The translations under genes and the position numbers were made by a program. This document shows positions 41,581 to 49,710 of a DNA stretch of 49,710 nucleotides, one piece after another (position 1 is the first letter of the stretch; every line of letters starts with the position of its first letter). A model generated the notes under the pieces. The model saw only the letters and a list, made by a program, of their open reading frames with translations, ran no database searches and had not been told where the DNA came from. Source of the DNA: Desulfovibrio sp. DV (GTDB lineage Bacteria > Desulfobacterota > Desulfovibrionia > Desulfovibrionales > Desulfovibrionaceae); NCBI RefSeq assembly GCF_001936595.1, contig NZ_MLBG01000019.1, positions 1 to 49,710 of the forward strand, read 5' to 3'.

Positions 41581-42804
41581 ATGCCAATTATTGAGGTTAC
41601 AAACGTCAGCAAGCAATTCAGGCTTGGTCAGCTGCATACAGTCAAGCATACGGTGCAGGAAGCGCTTGGCTGGTTCACCGGAAAAAAAGTTGCTGGTCCC
41701 CGGGTTTTCAAGGCCCTCGACGAGGTGTCTTTTTCCATCGAGCCCGGCGAAGTCGTGGGGTTTATCGGCTCAAACGGCGCCGGCAAGTCCACGCTGCTCA
41801 AGATCCTGTCGGGTATCACCAGCCCCAGCCGGGGGAACGTTGAGGTCCGCGGTCGGGTCGCCCCCCTCATCGAGGTCGGGGCCGGGTTGCACCCCGAACT
41901 CACGGGCCGGGAAAACATATTCCTCAACGCCTCCATCCTGGGGGTGCCGCGCAAGCACATTGAGGCCTTGGTGGACCCGATCCTGGATTTTGCCGAGATC
42001 GTCCCCTTTGCCGACACGCCGACCAAGAAATACAGTTCAGGCATGAAGGTCCGGCTGGGCTTTGCCATCGCCACGAGCATCGACGCCGACATCCTCATCG
42101 TGGACGAAGTCTTGGCTGTCGGAGACATCGCTTTCCAGCGAAAGTGTTTCGACAAGATGGAAGACCTCATCCACAAACAGAAAAAAACCGTGCTCCTGGT
42201 GAGTCACAACATCAGGCAGGTGCAGCGCATCTGCCAGCGCGGCATCCTTTTCGAGCATGGCAAGGTGGTTGCCGACGGCCCGGCGGAGACGATCTGCAAA
42301 GCCTTTTTTGAAAAAAGCGATCAGGCCATCTATAATCAAGGAAACAACGGCAAAGCCAACCTCAAATCCATTGATGGCTTTGAATTGCTCTCCTTCACCC
42401 TGTCCGATCCCGAGGGAAACCCGACCAACAGGATTCGGGTCAATGATCCGCTCGACATCCGCATCCGCTACCACAACCACCATCCCCTTGTCCGGCCGAA
42501 GTTCGGCATCGGCGTACACACTTCCGATTTCCTCTATCTCACCACCTACGACAGCCGCAATGAAATCGAGTTGGACGAACTGCAACCCGGAGAACACGAG
42601 GCTATCTGCCGCATCGAGCGCCTGCCGTTCACTCCGGGTGTCTATTCCCTGCGCCTGGGCGTCAGCGCCGGCCGCGTGGAGAATACCATCTTTTATGGGG
42701 AGAATCTGCTCAACTTCCATGTCGAGGGCGAGGAGCGGTTCAGGAATGTTGCCGGATCGGAAGGCTTTATTCTGCTCGACGCCACCTGGAGGCAACTGTG
42801 CTGA
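41581..42804 (+). CDS. wzt: Polysaccharide ABC exporter ATPase Wzt with C-terminal glycan-binding domain
   Basis: 407 aa. ATPase part: Walker A GSNGAGKST (63-71), signature YSSGMK (151-156), Walker B ADILIVDEV (169-177) and the Wzt-type N-terminal extension (KVAGPRVFKALDEVSFSI). A second domain (about 265-400, LLSFTLSDPEGNPTNRIRVND, HNHHPLVRPKFGIGV, FHVEGEERF) is the Wzt-C beta sandwich that reads the chain-end modification of the polymer in O9a-type systems. So a non-reducing-end cap is probably made by another enzyme of the cluster. 87 nt follow Wzm; the stop overlaps the next gene. Confidence 0.93.
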   Translation: MPIIEVTNVSKQFRLGQLHTVKHTVQEALGWFTGKKVAGPRVFKALDEVSFSIEPGEVVGFIGSNGAGKSTLLKILSGITSPSRGNVEVRGRVAPLIEVGAGLHPELTGRENIFLNASILGVPRKHIEALVDPILDFAEIVPFADTPTKKYSSGMKVRLGFAIATSIDADILIVDEVLAVGDIAFQRKCFDKMEDLIHKQKKTVLLVSHNIRQVQRICQRGILFEHGKVVADGPAETICKAFFEKSDQAIYNQGNNGKANLKSIDGFELLSFTLSDPEGNPTNRIRVNDPLDIRIRYHNHHPLVRPKFGIGVHTSDFLYLTTYDSRNEIELDELQPGEHEAICRIERLPFTPGVYSLRLGVSAGRVENTIFYGENLLNFHVEGEERFRNVAGSEGFILLDATWRQLC

Positions 42805-44078
42805 AGGCTGGCGACACGGCCCAGGCCCGGCCGAGCCGGTCAGCCGGACCTCTTTGTGCCGGTCAGCCCGGGACTCGGTTGGGCTATTTCCTGCGGACCT
42901 TTCCGGTCCTCTCCGAGACCTTCGTGTCTGCCGAAATCCGGGCTATCGCCGCCGTTACCAGCCAGCCTCCGGTGGTGGCGGCCATGTTTCGGCCGGGTCC
43001 GGGGCAGGCGGGCTCCCTCAAAGCCGTCGGCCGGGGCCGATTGCTCTACTGGCGCGATATAGACAAGAAGCAGATCCCCTGCCTCGCGTATGCCCTGGCC
43101 GGGCTGCTTGCCCGTCGTCCCGGGGCGGCGTCGGACGCCCTCTGGCGCTCCCGGCCAGGTCTGGCTCTGCAGGATCGTCTGCGCGCCGTAGGGCTGGCGC
43201 ATTTTTTTCGCGCCCACGGCGTCACCCACCTGCACAGCCATTTCGGCTGGGAGCAGGCCGACGTGCTGGCCCACCTGCGTCGGCTGGCGGGGCTTCCCTA
43301 CAGCCTCACCCTCCATGCCGCCGACATCTTCGTCGATCCGGCGCATCTTGCCCGCCGGCTGGCCGATGCCGCTTTCGTGGCCACCATAAGCGCCTTTAAC
43401 AAGCACCTGCTCGTCGAGCGGTTCGGCATTGCCCCAGGGCGGATCCATGTAGTGCATTGCGGCGTGGACGTCGCAACAATCGACCCCGCCCCGGCGGCGA
43501 GGCCGCCTGTGCCCCGGATATTTGCCCTGGGGCGCATGGTCCCCAAAAAAGGATTCGACGTGCTGCTCCAGGCCCTTGCCCGTCTGCGTTCACAAGGGCA
43601 GGCGGTCACGGCCGAACTGGCCGGCGACGGGCCGCTGCGGCCGCAGCTCATGCGGCTGGCTGGCGAGCTGGGACTTGCCCAGAGCGTTTTTTTTCCCGGA
43701 GCCCTGCCCCATGAAGAGGCCATGAGGCGCATGCGCGACGCCTCGGCCGTCGTCCTGGCCTGCCAGATCGCCCCGGATGGCGACATGGACGGTATCCCGG
43801 TGGTCCTCATGGAGGCCATGGCTCTGGGGCGTCCAGTGGTTTCCACCCGCTTAAGCGGCATCCCGGAACTGGTGGCCGAAGGTTGCGGCCTTCTGGCCGA
43901 TCCCGGGGACAGCGCCTCCCTGGCCGAGGCGCTCAGGCAAGTCCTGGGAAACCCCTCCCTGGCCGCCTCCCTGGCCGCCGCTGCCCGCTGCCAGGTTGAG
44001 CGCCGTTTCACCTTGGAGGGCCAGGCCCGGCGCATCCTCCAACTGGCCCTGGGCCACCCGGAGGGCAAGGCGGCATGA
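42798..44078 (+). CDS. Family GT4 glycosyltransferase
   Basis: 426 aa, GTG start with GGAGG 6 nt upstream, overlapping Wzt by 7 nt. GT-B fold: LGYFLRTFPVLSETFVSAEIRAI at the N-terminus (colanic-acid WcaL-like), HLHSHFGWEQADVLAHL, YSLTLHAADIFVD, VVHCGVDVATIDP, LGRMVPKKGFDVLLQALARL, the retaining-GT4 E-x7-E region (IPVVLMEAMALGRPVVST) and LADPGDSASLAEALRQVL. A nucleotide-sugar:glycan transferase in the cytoplasm. Overlaps the following gene by 4 nt (ATGA). Confidence 0.9.
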   Translation: MLKAGDTAQARPSRSAGPLCAGQPGTRLGYFLRTFPVLSETFVSAEIRAIAAVTSQPPVVAAMFRPGPGQAGSLKAVGRGRLLYWRDIDKKQIPCLAYALAGLLARRPGAASDALWRSRPGLALQDRLRAVGLAHFFRAHGVTHLHSHFGWEQADVLAHLRRLAGLPYSLTLHAADIFVDPAHLARRLADAAFVATISAFNKHLLVERFGIAPGRIHVVHCGVDVATIDPAPAARPPVPRIFALGRMVPKKGFDVLLQALARLRSQGQAVTAELAGDGPLRPQLMRLAGELGLAQSVFFPGALPHEEAMRRMRDASAVVLACQIAPDGDMDGIPVVLMEAMALGRPVVSTRLSGIPELVAEGCGLLADPGDSASLAEALRQVLGNPSLAASLAAAARCQVERRFTLEGQARRILQLALGHPEGKAA

Positions 44079-45472
44079 GGATTCTGCTGTGCTGCGCCGA
44101 CTGGGGTGTTCCCCTTGGCGGTTGCGCCGGGTCCTCGGTCCATGTGCGGGCCATGGCCCGGGCCCTGTCCGGCCTGGGGCATGAGGTGCGGCTGGTGGTC
44201 AGCAACGCCGACGGCCCCAACCTGCCGCCGCTGCCCGTCACGGTCGTGCCGGGCCGGGCGTGGTGGCCGGCAGTCCGGGACGGCGTTGAACGCTGCCGGG
44301 GGCGGGTTGCCCGCGACGTGTCCCCTGCGGCTACGCGGGTGGAGGCCGGGTCGGCAGCGCCGGGCGGGGCTTGGCAGGATTTTTGTCCGGGCAGCGAAAA
44401 GGCGGACGTCCCGTCCTTGAAAACGCGGCTTTATTACGAACACCTCCCCATGTGGTTCGACAGGGTTGAGGAATTGGCCTGGCACCGGCGGCGTTTCGAG
44501 CGGGTCGTTGGCAAGGCCCTGGACGAGTTTCGTCCCCACGCCGTCTATGAGCGTTATGCCCTTGGCCAGACAGGAGCGGCCCGGGCTCTGGAGCGCTTCG
44601 GTCCCGGCGCACCGCCATTTTTGCTTGAGGTCAACGCCTCGCTGGCCGACGAGCGGGCTTCTCGCGGGGACCTGCCCGGACTGTTCGGCCGGCTGGCCCG
44701 GTGGCAGGAAGTCCGGCAGTGGCGTCGGGCGGACACGGTGTTTTGCGTGTCCCGGACCCTTGGGGAAAGGCTCGAGCGCAGCGGGGTCGATCCCGGCCGC
44801 ATCGAGGTCACCCCCAACGGCGTGGACGTTGATCGCTTTTCCCCCGACCGCCCCAGGGGGACGCTTCGCAGCCGGCTCCAAGCCGAGGCCGACGATGTCC
44901 TGGTCGGATTTGTCGGATCGCTTTCCCCTGGTCGTGGCGCTGTGGAGTTCCTTGAGATCATGGCCAAAACCCTGCCTATGGCCCCCCGAGCCCTGGGCGT
45001 TGTCGTGGGAGGCGGCCCTCTGGCCGACGCGCTGCGACGTCGGGCGGGTGAACTTGGCCTTCACCGGCGGGTCGTGTTTCTCGGCCCGGTTGCCCATGAG
45101 GCCGTGCCGGACCTGCTGGTGGACCTGGACATCGCACTGGCTTGCTACCCGGCCCAGGAGGCGTTTTACTTTTCACCGATGAAGGTACTTGAATACATGG
45201 CCGCCGGCCTGGCGGTTGTTTGCGGCCGGGTCGGCCAGATGCGGGAATTGGTGGCGGACGGCGTAAGCGGCCTGCTCGTCGAACCCGGAAATCCGGAAGT
45301 CTGGGCCGCGGTTGTGGCCGGTTTGTGCCGGGATTCCCGGCGCCGCGCCGCCTTGGGGGCCCAGGCCCGGAGCAGCGCTTTGGCTGGTCCGACCTGGGGA
45401 AAAAATGCGGCGCGCGTGGTCGCGGCCATCGAAGGGGTGACCGCCCGGCGGGGCGGCAGGTACAGGCCATGA
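44075..45472 (+). CDS. Family GT4 glycosyltransferase
   Basis: 465 aa. N-terminal MRILLCCADWGVPLGGCAGSSVHV and GLGHEVRLVVSN, C-terminal VEVTPNGVDVDRFSP, VGFVGSLSPGRGAVEFLEIM, FYFSPMKVLEYMAAGLAVVC: a GT4 enzyme. A linker of about 45 residues (around 90-135), less conserved and rich in charged residues, separates the first lobe's halves. ATG overlaps the previous stop (ATGA) and its own stop overlaps the next start, so translation is chained through the cluster. Confidence 0.88.
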   Translation: MRILLCCADWGVPLGGCAGSSVHVRAMARALSGLGHEVRLVVSNADGPNLPPLPVTVVPGRAWWPAVRDGVERCRGRVARDVSPAATRVEAGSAAPGGAWQDFCPGSEKADVPSLKTRLYYEHLPMWFDRVEELAWHRRRFERVVGKALDEFRPHAVYERYALGQTGAARALERFGPGAPPFLLEVNASLADERASRGDLPGLFGRLARWQEVRQWRRADTVFCVSRTLGERLERSGVDPGRIEVTPNGVDVDRFSPDRPRGTLRSRLQAEADDVLVGFVGSLSPGRGAVEFLEIMAKTLPMAPRALGVVVGGGPLADALRRRAGELGLHRRVVFLGPVAHEAVPDLLVDLDIALACYPAQEAFYFSPMKVLEYMAAGLAVVCGRVGQMRELVADGVSGLLVEPGNPEVWAAVVAGLCRDSRRRAALGAQARSSALAGPTWGKNAARVVAAIEGVTARRGGRYRP

Positions 45473-47076
45473 CCGGGGGGTGGGAAACGGTCGTGTTGGC
45501 CCTCGCCGAGGGCGAGGGCCAGCCTTTGCCAGGACCGACGCTGGGTGCGCGGGTTCGGGCGCTTGGGGGCGGACGACGGCTTTTTTTCCCGGCGCTTCGG
45601 GCGGAGCCGTCGCGTCTGTCCGGCGTGTTGCTCAAAAGCGCGGGCCGGCCCGGCCAGGTGGTGGTCAATGGACGCGAGGCCAGGGTGCTTGGCACGACGC
45701 CCCTGGGGCCGGTGCTCGATCCCGAGCCGTTTTGCCGCTGGGAAAACGTGGTTTCGGTCCGCGCCGACGTGGCCGGTCTCGATCTGGGACTGGTCCTGCC
45801 GGACAGGGATGCGGTGCGCTCCCTCGACCTGCCGGAGGGCGTCCGCTGGAGCTTGTACGACGGCCGTGGGAGGGATCTTGGAGCTTTTGAGACGCCGCTC
45901 CAGCCCCGGCCCACCTTTGATTCAACCCTTTCCGGACTGGCCTCGGGTCTTGCGGCCATGGTCACGCCCCGGGGAGACGTCTGGTCATTTTACGACCTGC
46001 CAGGGGCGGCATTCCGTCTGGCCGGCTGGCGTTGGGATACGGGCATCGTTCTTGAGGCGCTGGCTGCCGCCGCTGCCGCGCGCCAGGACGATGGGTTGCT
46101 CCGGATCGCCCGCACGGTTGGCGACCGGCTTCTGGAAACGCGCCTGCATGCCCCCGGCTGCCCAGGCGGCTTTCCGGAATGGGTCGATCTTCGCTACAGC
46201 GAGTCGGCCAGGCAAATCAGCCAATGGGTTGTGCCGTTTAACACGGCTTTTGTCGCCGCCGGGCTGGCGCGCCTGTCGGCGGTCTGCGGCGAGGCGGCGT
46301 ATGCCCGGGGAGCGGGCGAGAGCCTGTTCGCCGCCGCGAGCTGGGGCATGACCGGGTCCGGCGGAGTTGCCGGATATTATTTCGAGGGCGCGCGCCACCT
46401 GCGCTACCTCGGCCAGATCAACGATTCCGGCATATTCCCCAGGGGACTGGCCTTTTTCCCCAACGCGCCCCAGGCGGCGGCAATAGCCGGGCGCTGGGCC
46501 GGCTACGTGCTGGATAAGGCAGCCTGCCCGGACGGGCACATCGGCCGGGCCTGGTGGGACCCCGCCGGCGCGGCCCGGCCCGGCCCGCCCCTTTTCCCCG
46601 AGTGGCGTCGCCATCCCGGTCGCGTCGTGCCCAAGGTGTTCCTGCGGGGCCAGGCCTGGGTGCTCTTCGGTCTGACCGGTGCTTTGGCCCTGGGCGCGGG
46701 GGGGCGGATCGGGGAGGCTGCCCGGCGGCTTCAGGACTATGTCCGCTCGGTCCAGCAGGCCGACGGCTCCTGGCTTTACAGCCAGCTCCAACCCGCCCTT
46801 GGGGCCTGCGCCAAGACGACGGCCGCCCTGGCCCTGGCCCTGGCCGAATGGTCGGCGGCCACGGGCGATGCCTCCCCGTTGCCGGCAGTGCGCTGCGCCC
46901 TCGATTATCTTGCCGCCTGCCGCCGGCCGCACGCAACGCCCCGGGAACTGTCCGGCCTGCCCGTGGACGCGTCGGAGGAAGGCTGCATCATCTATTTCCG
47001 CAATCGGCCGGTGGTGTGCGCGTATGCCGGCGCTCTGGAGCTTCTGGCCCGGCTGGCCGTGGGGGAGCGCGCGTGA
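45469..47076 (+). CDS. Helical-toroid (six-hairpin glycosidase-like) protein of the polysaccharide cluster
   Basis: 535 aa, no signal peptide. From about residue 150 on, repeated helix pairs with WRWDTGIVLEALAAAAAARQ, WVVPFNTAFVAAGLARLS, FLRGQAWVLFGLTGALALG, VQQADGSWLYSQLQPALG and KTTAALALALAEWSAATG read as an (alpha/alpha)6 toroid, the fold of many polysaccharide-degrading or epimerising enzymes (GH88/105/127 and terpene-cyclase-like). The N-terminal 130 residues are beta-rich. I cannot name a family or catalytic residues. Start ATG 45469 (overlap ATGA with the previous gene); the open frame runs upstream but in the wrong context. Position between glycosyltransferases suggests a trimming or modifying role on the lipid-linked glycan. 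Confidence 0.65.
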   Translation: MTGGWETVVLALAEGEGQPLPGPTLGARVRALGGGRRLFFPALRAEPSRLSGVLLKSAGRPGQVVVNGREARVLGTTPLGPVLDPEPFCRWENVVSVRADVAGLDLGLVLPDRDAVRSLDLPEGVRWSLYDGRGRDLGAFETPLQPRPTFDSTLSGLASGLAAMVTPRGDVWSFYDLPGAAFRLAGWRWDTGIVLEALAAAAAARQDDGLLRIARTVGDRLLETRLHAPGCPGGFPEWVDLRYSESARQISQWVVPFNTAFVAAGLARLSAVCGEAAYARGAGESLFAAASWGMTGSGGVAGYYFEGARHLRYLGQINDSGIFPRGLAFFPNAPQAAAIAGRWAGYVLDKAACPDGHIGRAWWDPAGAARPGPPLFPEWRRHPGRVVPKVFLRGQAWVLFGLTGALALGAGGRIGEAARRLQDYVRSVQQADGSWLYSQLQPALGACAKTTAALALALAEWSAATGDASPLPAVRCALDYLAACRRPHATPRELSGLPVDASEEGCIIYFRNRPVVCAYAGALELLARLAVGERA

Positions 47077-49529
47077 AAATCCTCCATGTCTGCAAGTATT
47101 TCTATCCCAGGATTACGGGGGTGACGGCCCATGTCGGCAATCTGGCCAAGCAGCAACAGGCGGCCGGACATGCGGTGGCTGTGGCGAGTTGGGCCCAGGA
47201 CACAGGCGTTCGCGAGGATCAGGCCGTGGCGGTCCTTCGGGCCTGCCCGGGTGACGGCCGGTCCCTTGTCGGGCTCATGCGGGAGTTCCGGCCCGACCTC
47301 ATTCATGCCCACTCCATCTGGGAAACCACTCGGCACGCCGTGGCCGCAGCCCGGCAAATCGGCTGCCCCTATGTGATAACCACCCACGGCACATGGCATT
47401 TTTTAGGCTACACCGGAGCCTTGGACCGGTGGCGGGATTGGTTGCGTCAGGAAATCTGGCAGCGTCGCATTCTCTGGCCCCGGGTCTTGCGTGGGGCCGG
47501 AGCGGTCATTGCCCTCAACGCCCTGGAGGAGGTCGAGGGCTTGCAGGCCGGTGTGCGGCCGCAGCGGTTGCGACGCATTCCAAACGCCGTGGACCCGGAC
47601 CAGTTTCGCCCGGGCGATCGCCAAAGCGCCCGGCAGGGACTTGGTTGGCCGGATGCGTTCACCGTGCTGTTCGTCGGGGCCATGCAGGCGCAAAAAGGAA
47701 TTTTTACGCTGATCGAGGCTGTGGCCGCCCTGGAGTCTGACAGGCGTCCAAGGCTGGTTTTTTGCGGCGAAGGGCCGGATCTCGAGTCGGCCGAAGCTAT
47801 CGTCGCAAAAACGGGGATTGCCGCAACCACACAATTTCTCGGCCGTATGTCCAGGGAGCGCATGCCTGCACTGTACCAGGCCGCCGATGTGGTGGCCCTG
47901 CCCTCCAGGCAGGAGCCCTTTGCCACGGTGCTGCTGGAGGCCATGGCCTGCGCCAGGCCCTGTGTTGGCACCAACGACGGCGGTACTCCCGAGATCATAG
48001 ACGATGGCCGAACCGGGTGCCTTGTCGCCCCCGGGGACAGCCGGGTGCTGTCCGAGATGTTGGCCGGCCTCGGCCGCGCTCCCGATGCCGCTCGGGCTAT
48101 GGGCCGGGCAGGGCGGCAAAAGGTTGAGGAACGTTTTTCCTGGCCGCTGGTCGCCGTGCAGGTCGAGGCCGCCTACCGGCAGGCCTTGTTGGCGTTGTGC
48201 CTGTTGGCGCTGCTTCTGGCTTCCTGTCCTGCCCTGGCCGCCAGCCCCGTTCCCCAGGCCCTCATGGCCCTGGAGCCGTCTGGGCAAAGCCAGACGTTAA
48301 ATCCGGTCTGGGACGGCCGGGCCATCAGCCTGGCCCTGGCCCGGGGCGAGACATCGGGGTTTCAGTTGCTGCTGACCCCCGAGGAAGGGGAGTGCCTGGA
48401 CGACGCCTCCCTGGTCCTTGAAGCCTCCGAGGGCCTGACCATCCGGCTCTATCGGGTCTGGGACATCTGGGGCGTGCCCGAGGTTGCGGTTCCCATGGAG
48501 CAGGGGCAGCCGAGACACTTTCCGGTCCTTGGCGGGACGGCCGGGCAAACGGACGGTCGGCCGTGGCGGGCCGTGGTCGAGGTGGCCGCTTCGCGCCAAG
48601 CGCCCCCCCGCGTCCGCAGCGGCTCGGTTGTCCTGCGTTGGCCCGGTGGCGAGCGCAATTTCCCGCTAAAACTCGTCGTGTATCCATTTGCCTTGCCCCG
48701 GCGTCCGTCTCTGCTGGTGGAGATGAATTCCTACGGCGACTGCCTCCGGCTCCTGCCTGCAACTTCGGACACACTGCTCAATGTCCACCGGCTCTTTCGC
48801 CATTTCCGCACGACCTTCACCCTGGTTCCCTACCGCCAGGACGGCACGCTTCTCCTGGATTGTCTGGCCCCGTCGGCACGCGGCGCAAAGTGGGACTTCA
48901 CGGCCTTCGACGCGGCCTGGGCCGGGCTCTTCGATGGGTCCGCCTTTGCCGATGGCCAGCCGGTGAGCCATTGGATCCTGCCGTTGCACACGGATTGGCC
49001 CTGCTCCTTCGCAGCGCCCGGGGCCCGGGAGTGCAACATCGCCGGGCGAGAGCTCCTGGCTGCCCACATTCTGGAGAAAGGCTGGCAGGCCACCCGGTTC
49101 CAGGAGTTTCATAACGAAAATCCCGAGCACGGCTCGGTTGCTCCCTGGCGGCTGGACGAACCGGCCAGCGAACGTGACCTGGAAGGCCATACCCTTTTTC
49201 TCGACTATCGCCGGGCCGCCTGCCGGGAGTGGGGTGATGCCTGTCCCCTGGCCTACCGCCTGGACATCTCGCGCTGGCAACCGCTGGCCGCCGGGATCAA
49301 GCGCCTCGGAACCGGGGTGACGGACTGGTCCGTGTCGGCAGACCCGGCTTTTCTCGACGCGGGGGCGGTGCGTTTTTTTCGTGGCCTTGGGGCAAAAGTA
49401 TTGCTGGCCTATGGAGAACTGCCAGGGTTTATGACCGATGGGCAGGCCACGCCGTGGACCGATTTTTCCCGCCCGGCTGGCCGCGTTTTCCCTGCTTGGG
49501 GTCGACGGCTTCGCCCAGTGGCAGGCTGA
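47073..49529 (+). CDS. Glycosyltransferase (GT4) fused to an extracytoplasmic glycosidase-like domain; frameshifted
   Basis: 818 aa as read, GTG start (GTGA overlap, GGGGGAG upstream). Residues 1-370: complete GT4 enzyme (VKILHVCKYFYPRITGVTAHV, HAHSIWETTRHAVAAAR, VITTHGTWHFLGY, IPNAVDPDQF, VGAMQAQKGIFTLIEAV, EPFATVLLEAMACARP). Residues 371-391 (ALLALCLLALLLASCPALAAS) are a signal peptide or membrane anchor with lipobox-like LASC (Cys385) and no stop before it. Residues 392-797 resemble the DUF4091/GH123-type non-catalytic and TIM-barrel modules: LEPSGQSQTLNPVWDG, FPLKLVVYPFALP, WILPLHTDWPC, LAYGELPGFM. At the T5 run 49463-49467 the frame breaks: in-frame reading ends at 49529 after aberrant residues, while the next frame (one base on) continues FPARLAAFSLLGVDGF... 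to the window end. One extra T restores it. Either a mutation, a sequencing slip or two fused genes. Confidence 0.7.
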   Translation: MKILHVCKYFYPRITGVTAHVGNLAKQQQAAGHAVAVASWAQDTGVREDQAVAVLRACPGDGRSLVGLMREFRPDLIHAHSIWETTRHAVAAARQIGCPYVITTHGTWHFLGYTGALDRWRDWLRQEIWQRRILWPRVLRGAGAVIALNALEEVEGLQAGVRPQRLRRIPNAVDPDQFRPGDRQSARQGLGWPDAFTVLFVGAMQAQKGIFTLIEAVAALESDRRPRLVFCGEGPDLESAEAIVAKTGIAATTQFLGRMSRERMPALYQAADVVALPSRQEPFATVLLEAMACARPCVGTNDGGTPEIIDDGRTGCLVAPGDSRVLSEMLAGLGRAPDAARAMGRAGRQKVEERFSWPLVAVQVEAAYRQALLALCLLALLLASCPALAASPVPQALMALEPSGQSQTLNPVWDGRAISLALARGETSGFQLLLTPEEGECLDDASLVLEASEGLTIRLYRVWDIWGVPEVAVPMEQGQPRHFPVLGGTAGQTDGRPWRAVVEVAASRQAPPRVRSGSVVLRWPGGERNFPLKLVVYPFALPRRPSLLVEMNSYGDCLRLLPATSDTLLNVHRLFRHFRTTFTLVPYRQDGTLLLDCLAPSARGAKWDFTAFDAAWAGLFDGSAFADGQPVSHWILPLHTDWPCSFAAPGARECNIAGRELLAAHILEKGWQATRFQEFHNENPEHGSVAPWRLDEPASERDLEGHTLFLDYRRAACREWGDACPLAYRLDISRWQPLAAGIKRLGTGVTDWSVSADPAFLDAGAVRFFRGLGAKVLLAYGELPGFMTDGQATPWTDFSRPAGRVFPAWGRRLRPVAG

Positions 49530-49710
49530 CCGCTGGCAGGCCAAATCCATGGTCGGCGTGCCCGAAGCGGCCGTCCCCCTGGTCTATTCCAACGCCTCCG
49601 GAGCCAGGGATTTCATCTGGCCGGGAGAGGCCTTCGGGCTGGCCGGGGCCGTTCCCTCCATGCGGCTTTTTGCCCTGCGCGAAGGCCTCAACACGCTCGA
49701 TTATCTCGCT
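49465..49710 (+). pseudogene. Continuation of the glycosidase-like domain in the shifted frame
   Basis: From 49465 the frame that is one base further on from that used by the fusion gene stays open to the window end (82 codons): FPARLAAFSLLGVDGFAQWQ..., VYSNASGARDFIWPGEAFG, SMRLFALREGLNTLDYLA. The RLxALREGLxxxxYL ending is exactly how GH123/DUF4091 proteins close their barrel, so it is the missing C-terminal portion of the upstream gene, not a separate one. It runs off the window. Confidence 0.75.

Noticed and set aside
45220-45468. Upstream extension of the helical-toroid gene
   Set aside because: It overlaps the preceding glycosyltransferase in another frame; the ATGA junction at 45469 is the natural start.
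46554-47072. Upstream extension of the GT-glycosidase fusion gene
   Set aside because: Out-of-frame reading of the helical-toroid gene; the GTGA overlap at 47073 with a strong ribosome site marks the start.

Overview
The window looks like chromosomal DNA of a high-GC, anaerobic, sulfate-reducing member of the Desulfovibrionaceae (Desulfovibrio/Solidesulfovibrio type). This is inferred from gene content (KaiABC-like operon without KaiA, corrinoid methyltransferases with a ferredoxin-type activator, 2-hydroxyacyl-CoA dehydratase-like protein, Liv transporter operon with two adenylate-forming enzymes), from the GC-rich palindromic intergenic repeats, and from codon use. No rRNA, tRNA or CRISPR array was found. 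Gene names rest on motif recognition by eye; no database search was run.

Layout. 1-0.4 kb: remnant of a phage-type integrase. 0.5-5.0 kb (minus strand): kaiC - kaiB - kaiB - hybrid histidine kinase, an overlapping clock-like operon with visibly lower GC than its surroundings. 5.0-5.5 kb: non-coding stretch with two strong secondary structures. 5.5-14.6 kb (minus): eight-gene operon of a CBS-ACT protein, LivG, acyl-CoA synthetase, LivH, LivM, LivK, LivF and a PaaK-like protein, interrupted by two palindromic repeat elements. 15.0-15.2 kb (plus): a small acidic orphan protein with a near-consensus promoter. 15.8-19.4 kb (minus): a secreted subtilase and a small HExxH metalloprotease. 19.5-24.9 kb (minus): a FecR-TPR-beta-barrel outer-membrane protein followed 6 nt later by a CHASE2-adenylate cyclase. 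25.3-27.3 kb (minus): a radical SAM enzyme fused to the C-lobe of an iron/B12-type periplasmic binding protein, preceded by the exported N-terminal piece of such a binding protein.

28.0-37.8 kb (minus): one long operon that joins a complete TauABC-type importer, three UroD-family corrinoid methyltransferases, one corrinoid protein, a RamA-like reductive activator and a 2-hydroxyacyl-CoA dehydratase/double-cubane-type protein. Transporter and enzyme genes are interleaved, so the importer probably delivers the methylated or reducible substrate that the enzymes process. The dehydratase-type protein has no own activator gene in the window, but an in-frame remnant of one seems to lie directly upstream.

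38.4-49.7 kb (plus): a tightly packed surface-polysaccharide operon: two genes of the kind found with exosortase/PEP-CTERM systems (glycosyltransferase, FemAB-like), Wzm and Wzt exporter subunits, two more glycosyltransferases, a helical-toroid protein, and a glycosyltransferase fused in frame through a membrane or signal segment to an extracytoplasmic glycosidase-like domain. This last gene carries a frameshift at a T5 run and continues past the window end.

The strongest candidates for something new are the split binding protein/radical SAM locus, the methyltransferase-dehydratase-importer operon, the FecR-TPR-barrel/CHASE2-cyclase pair, and the Liv-operon PaaK-like protein that lacks the normal ATP phosphate loop.
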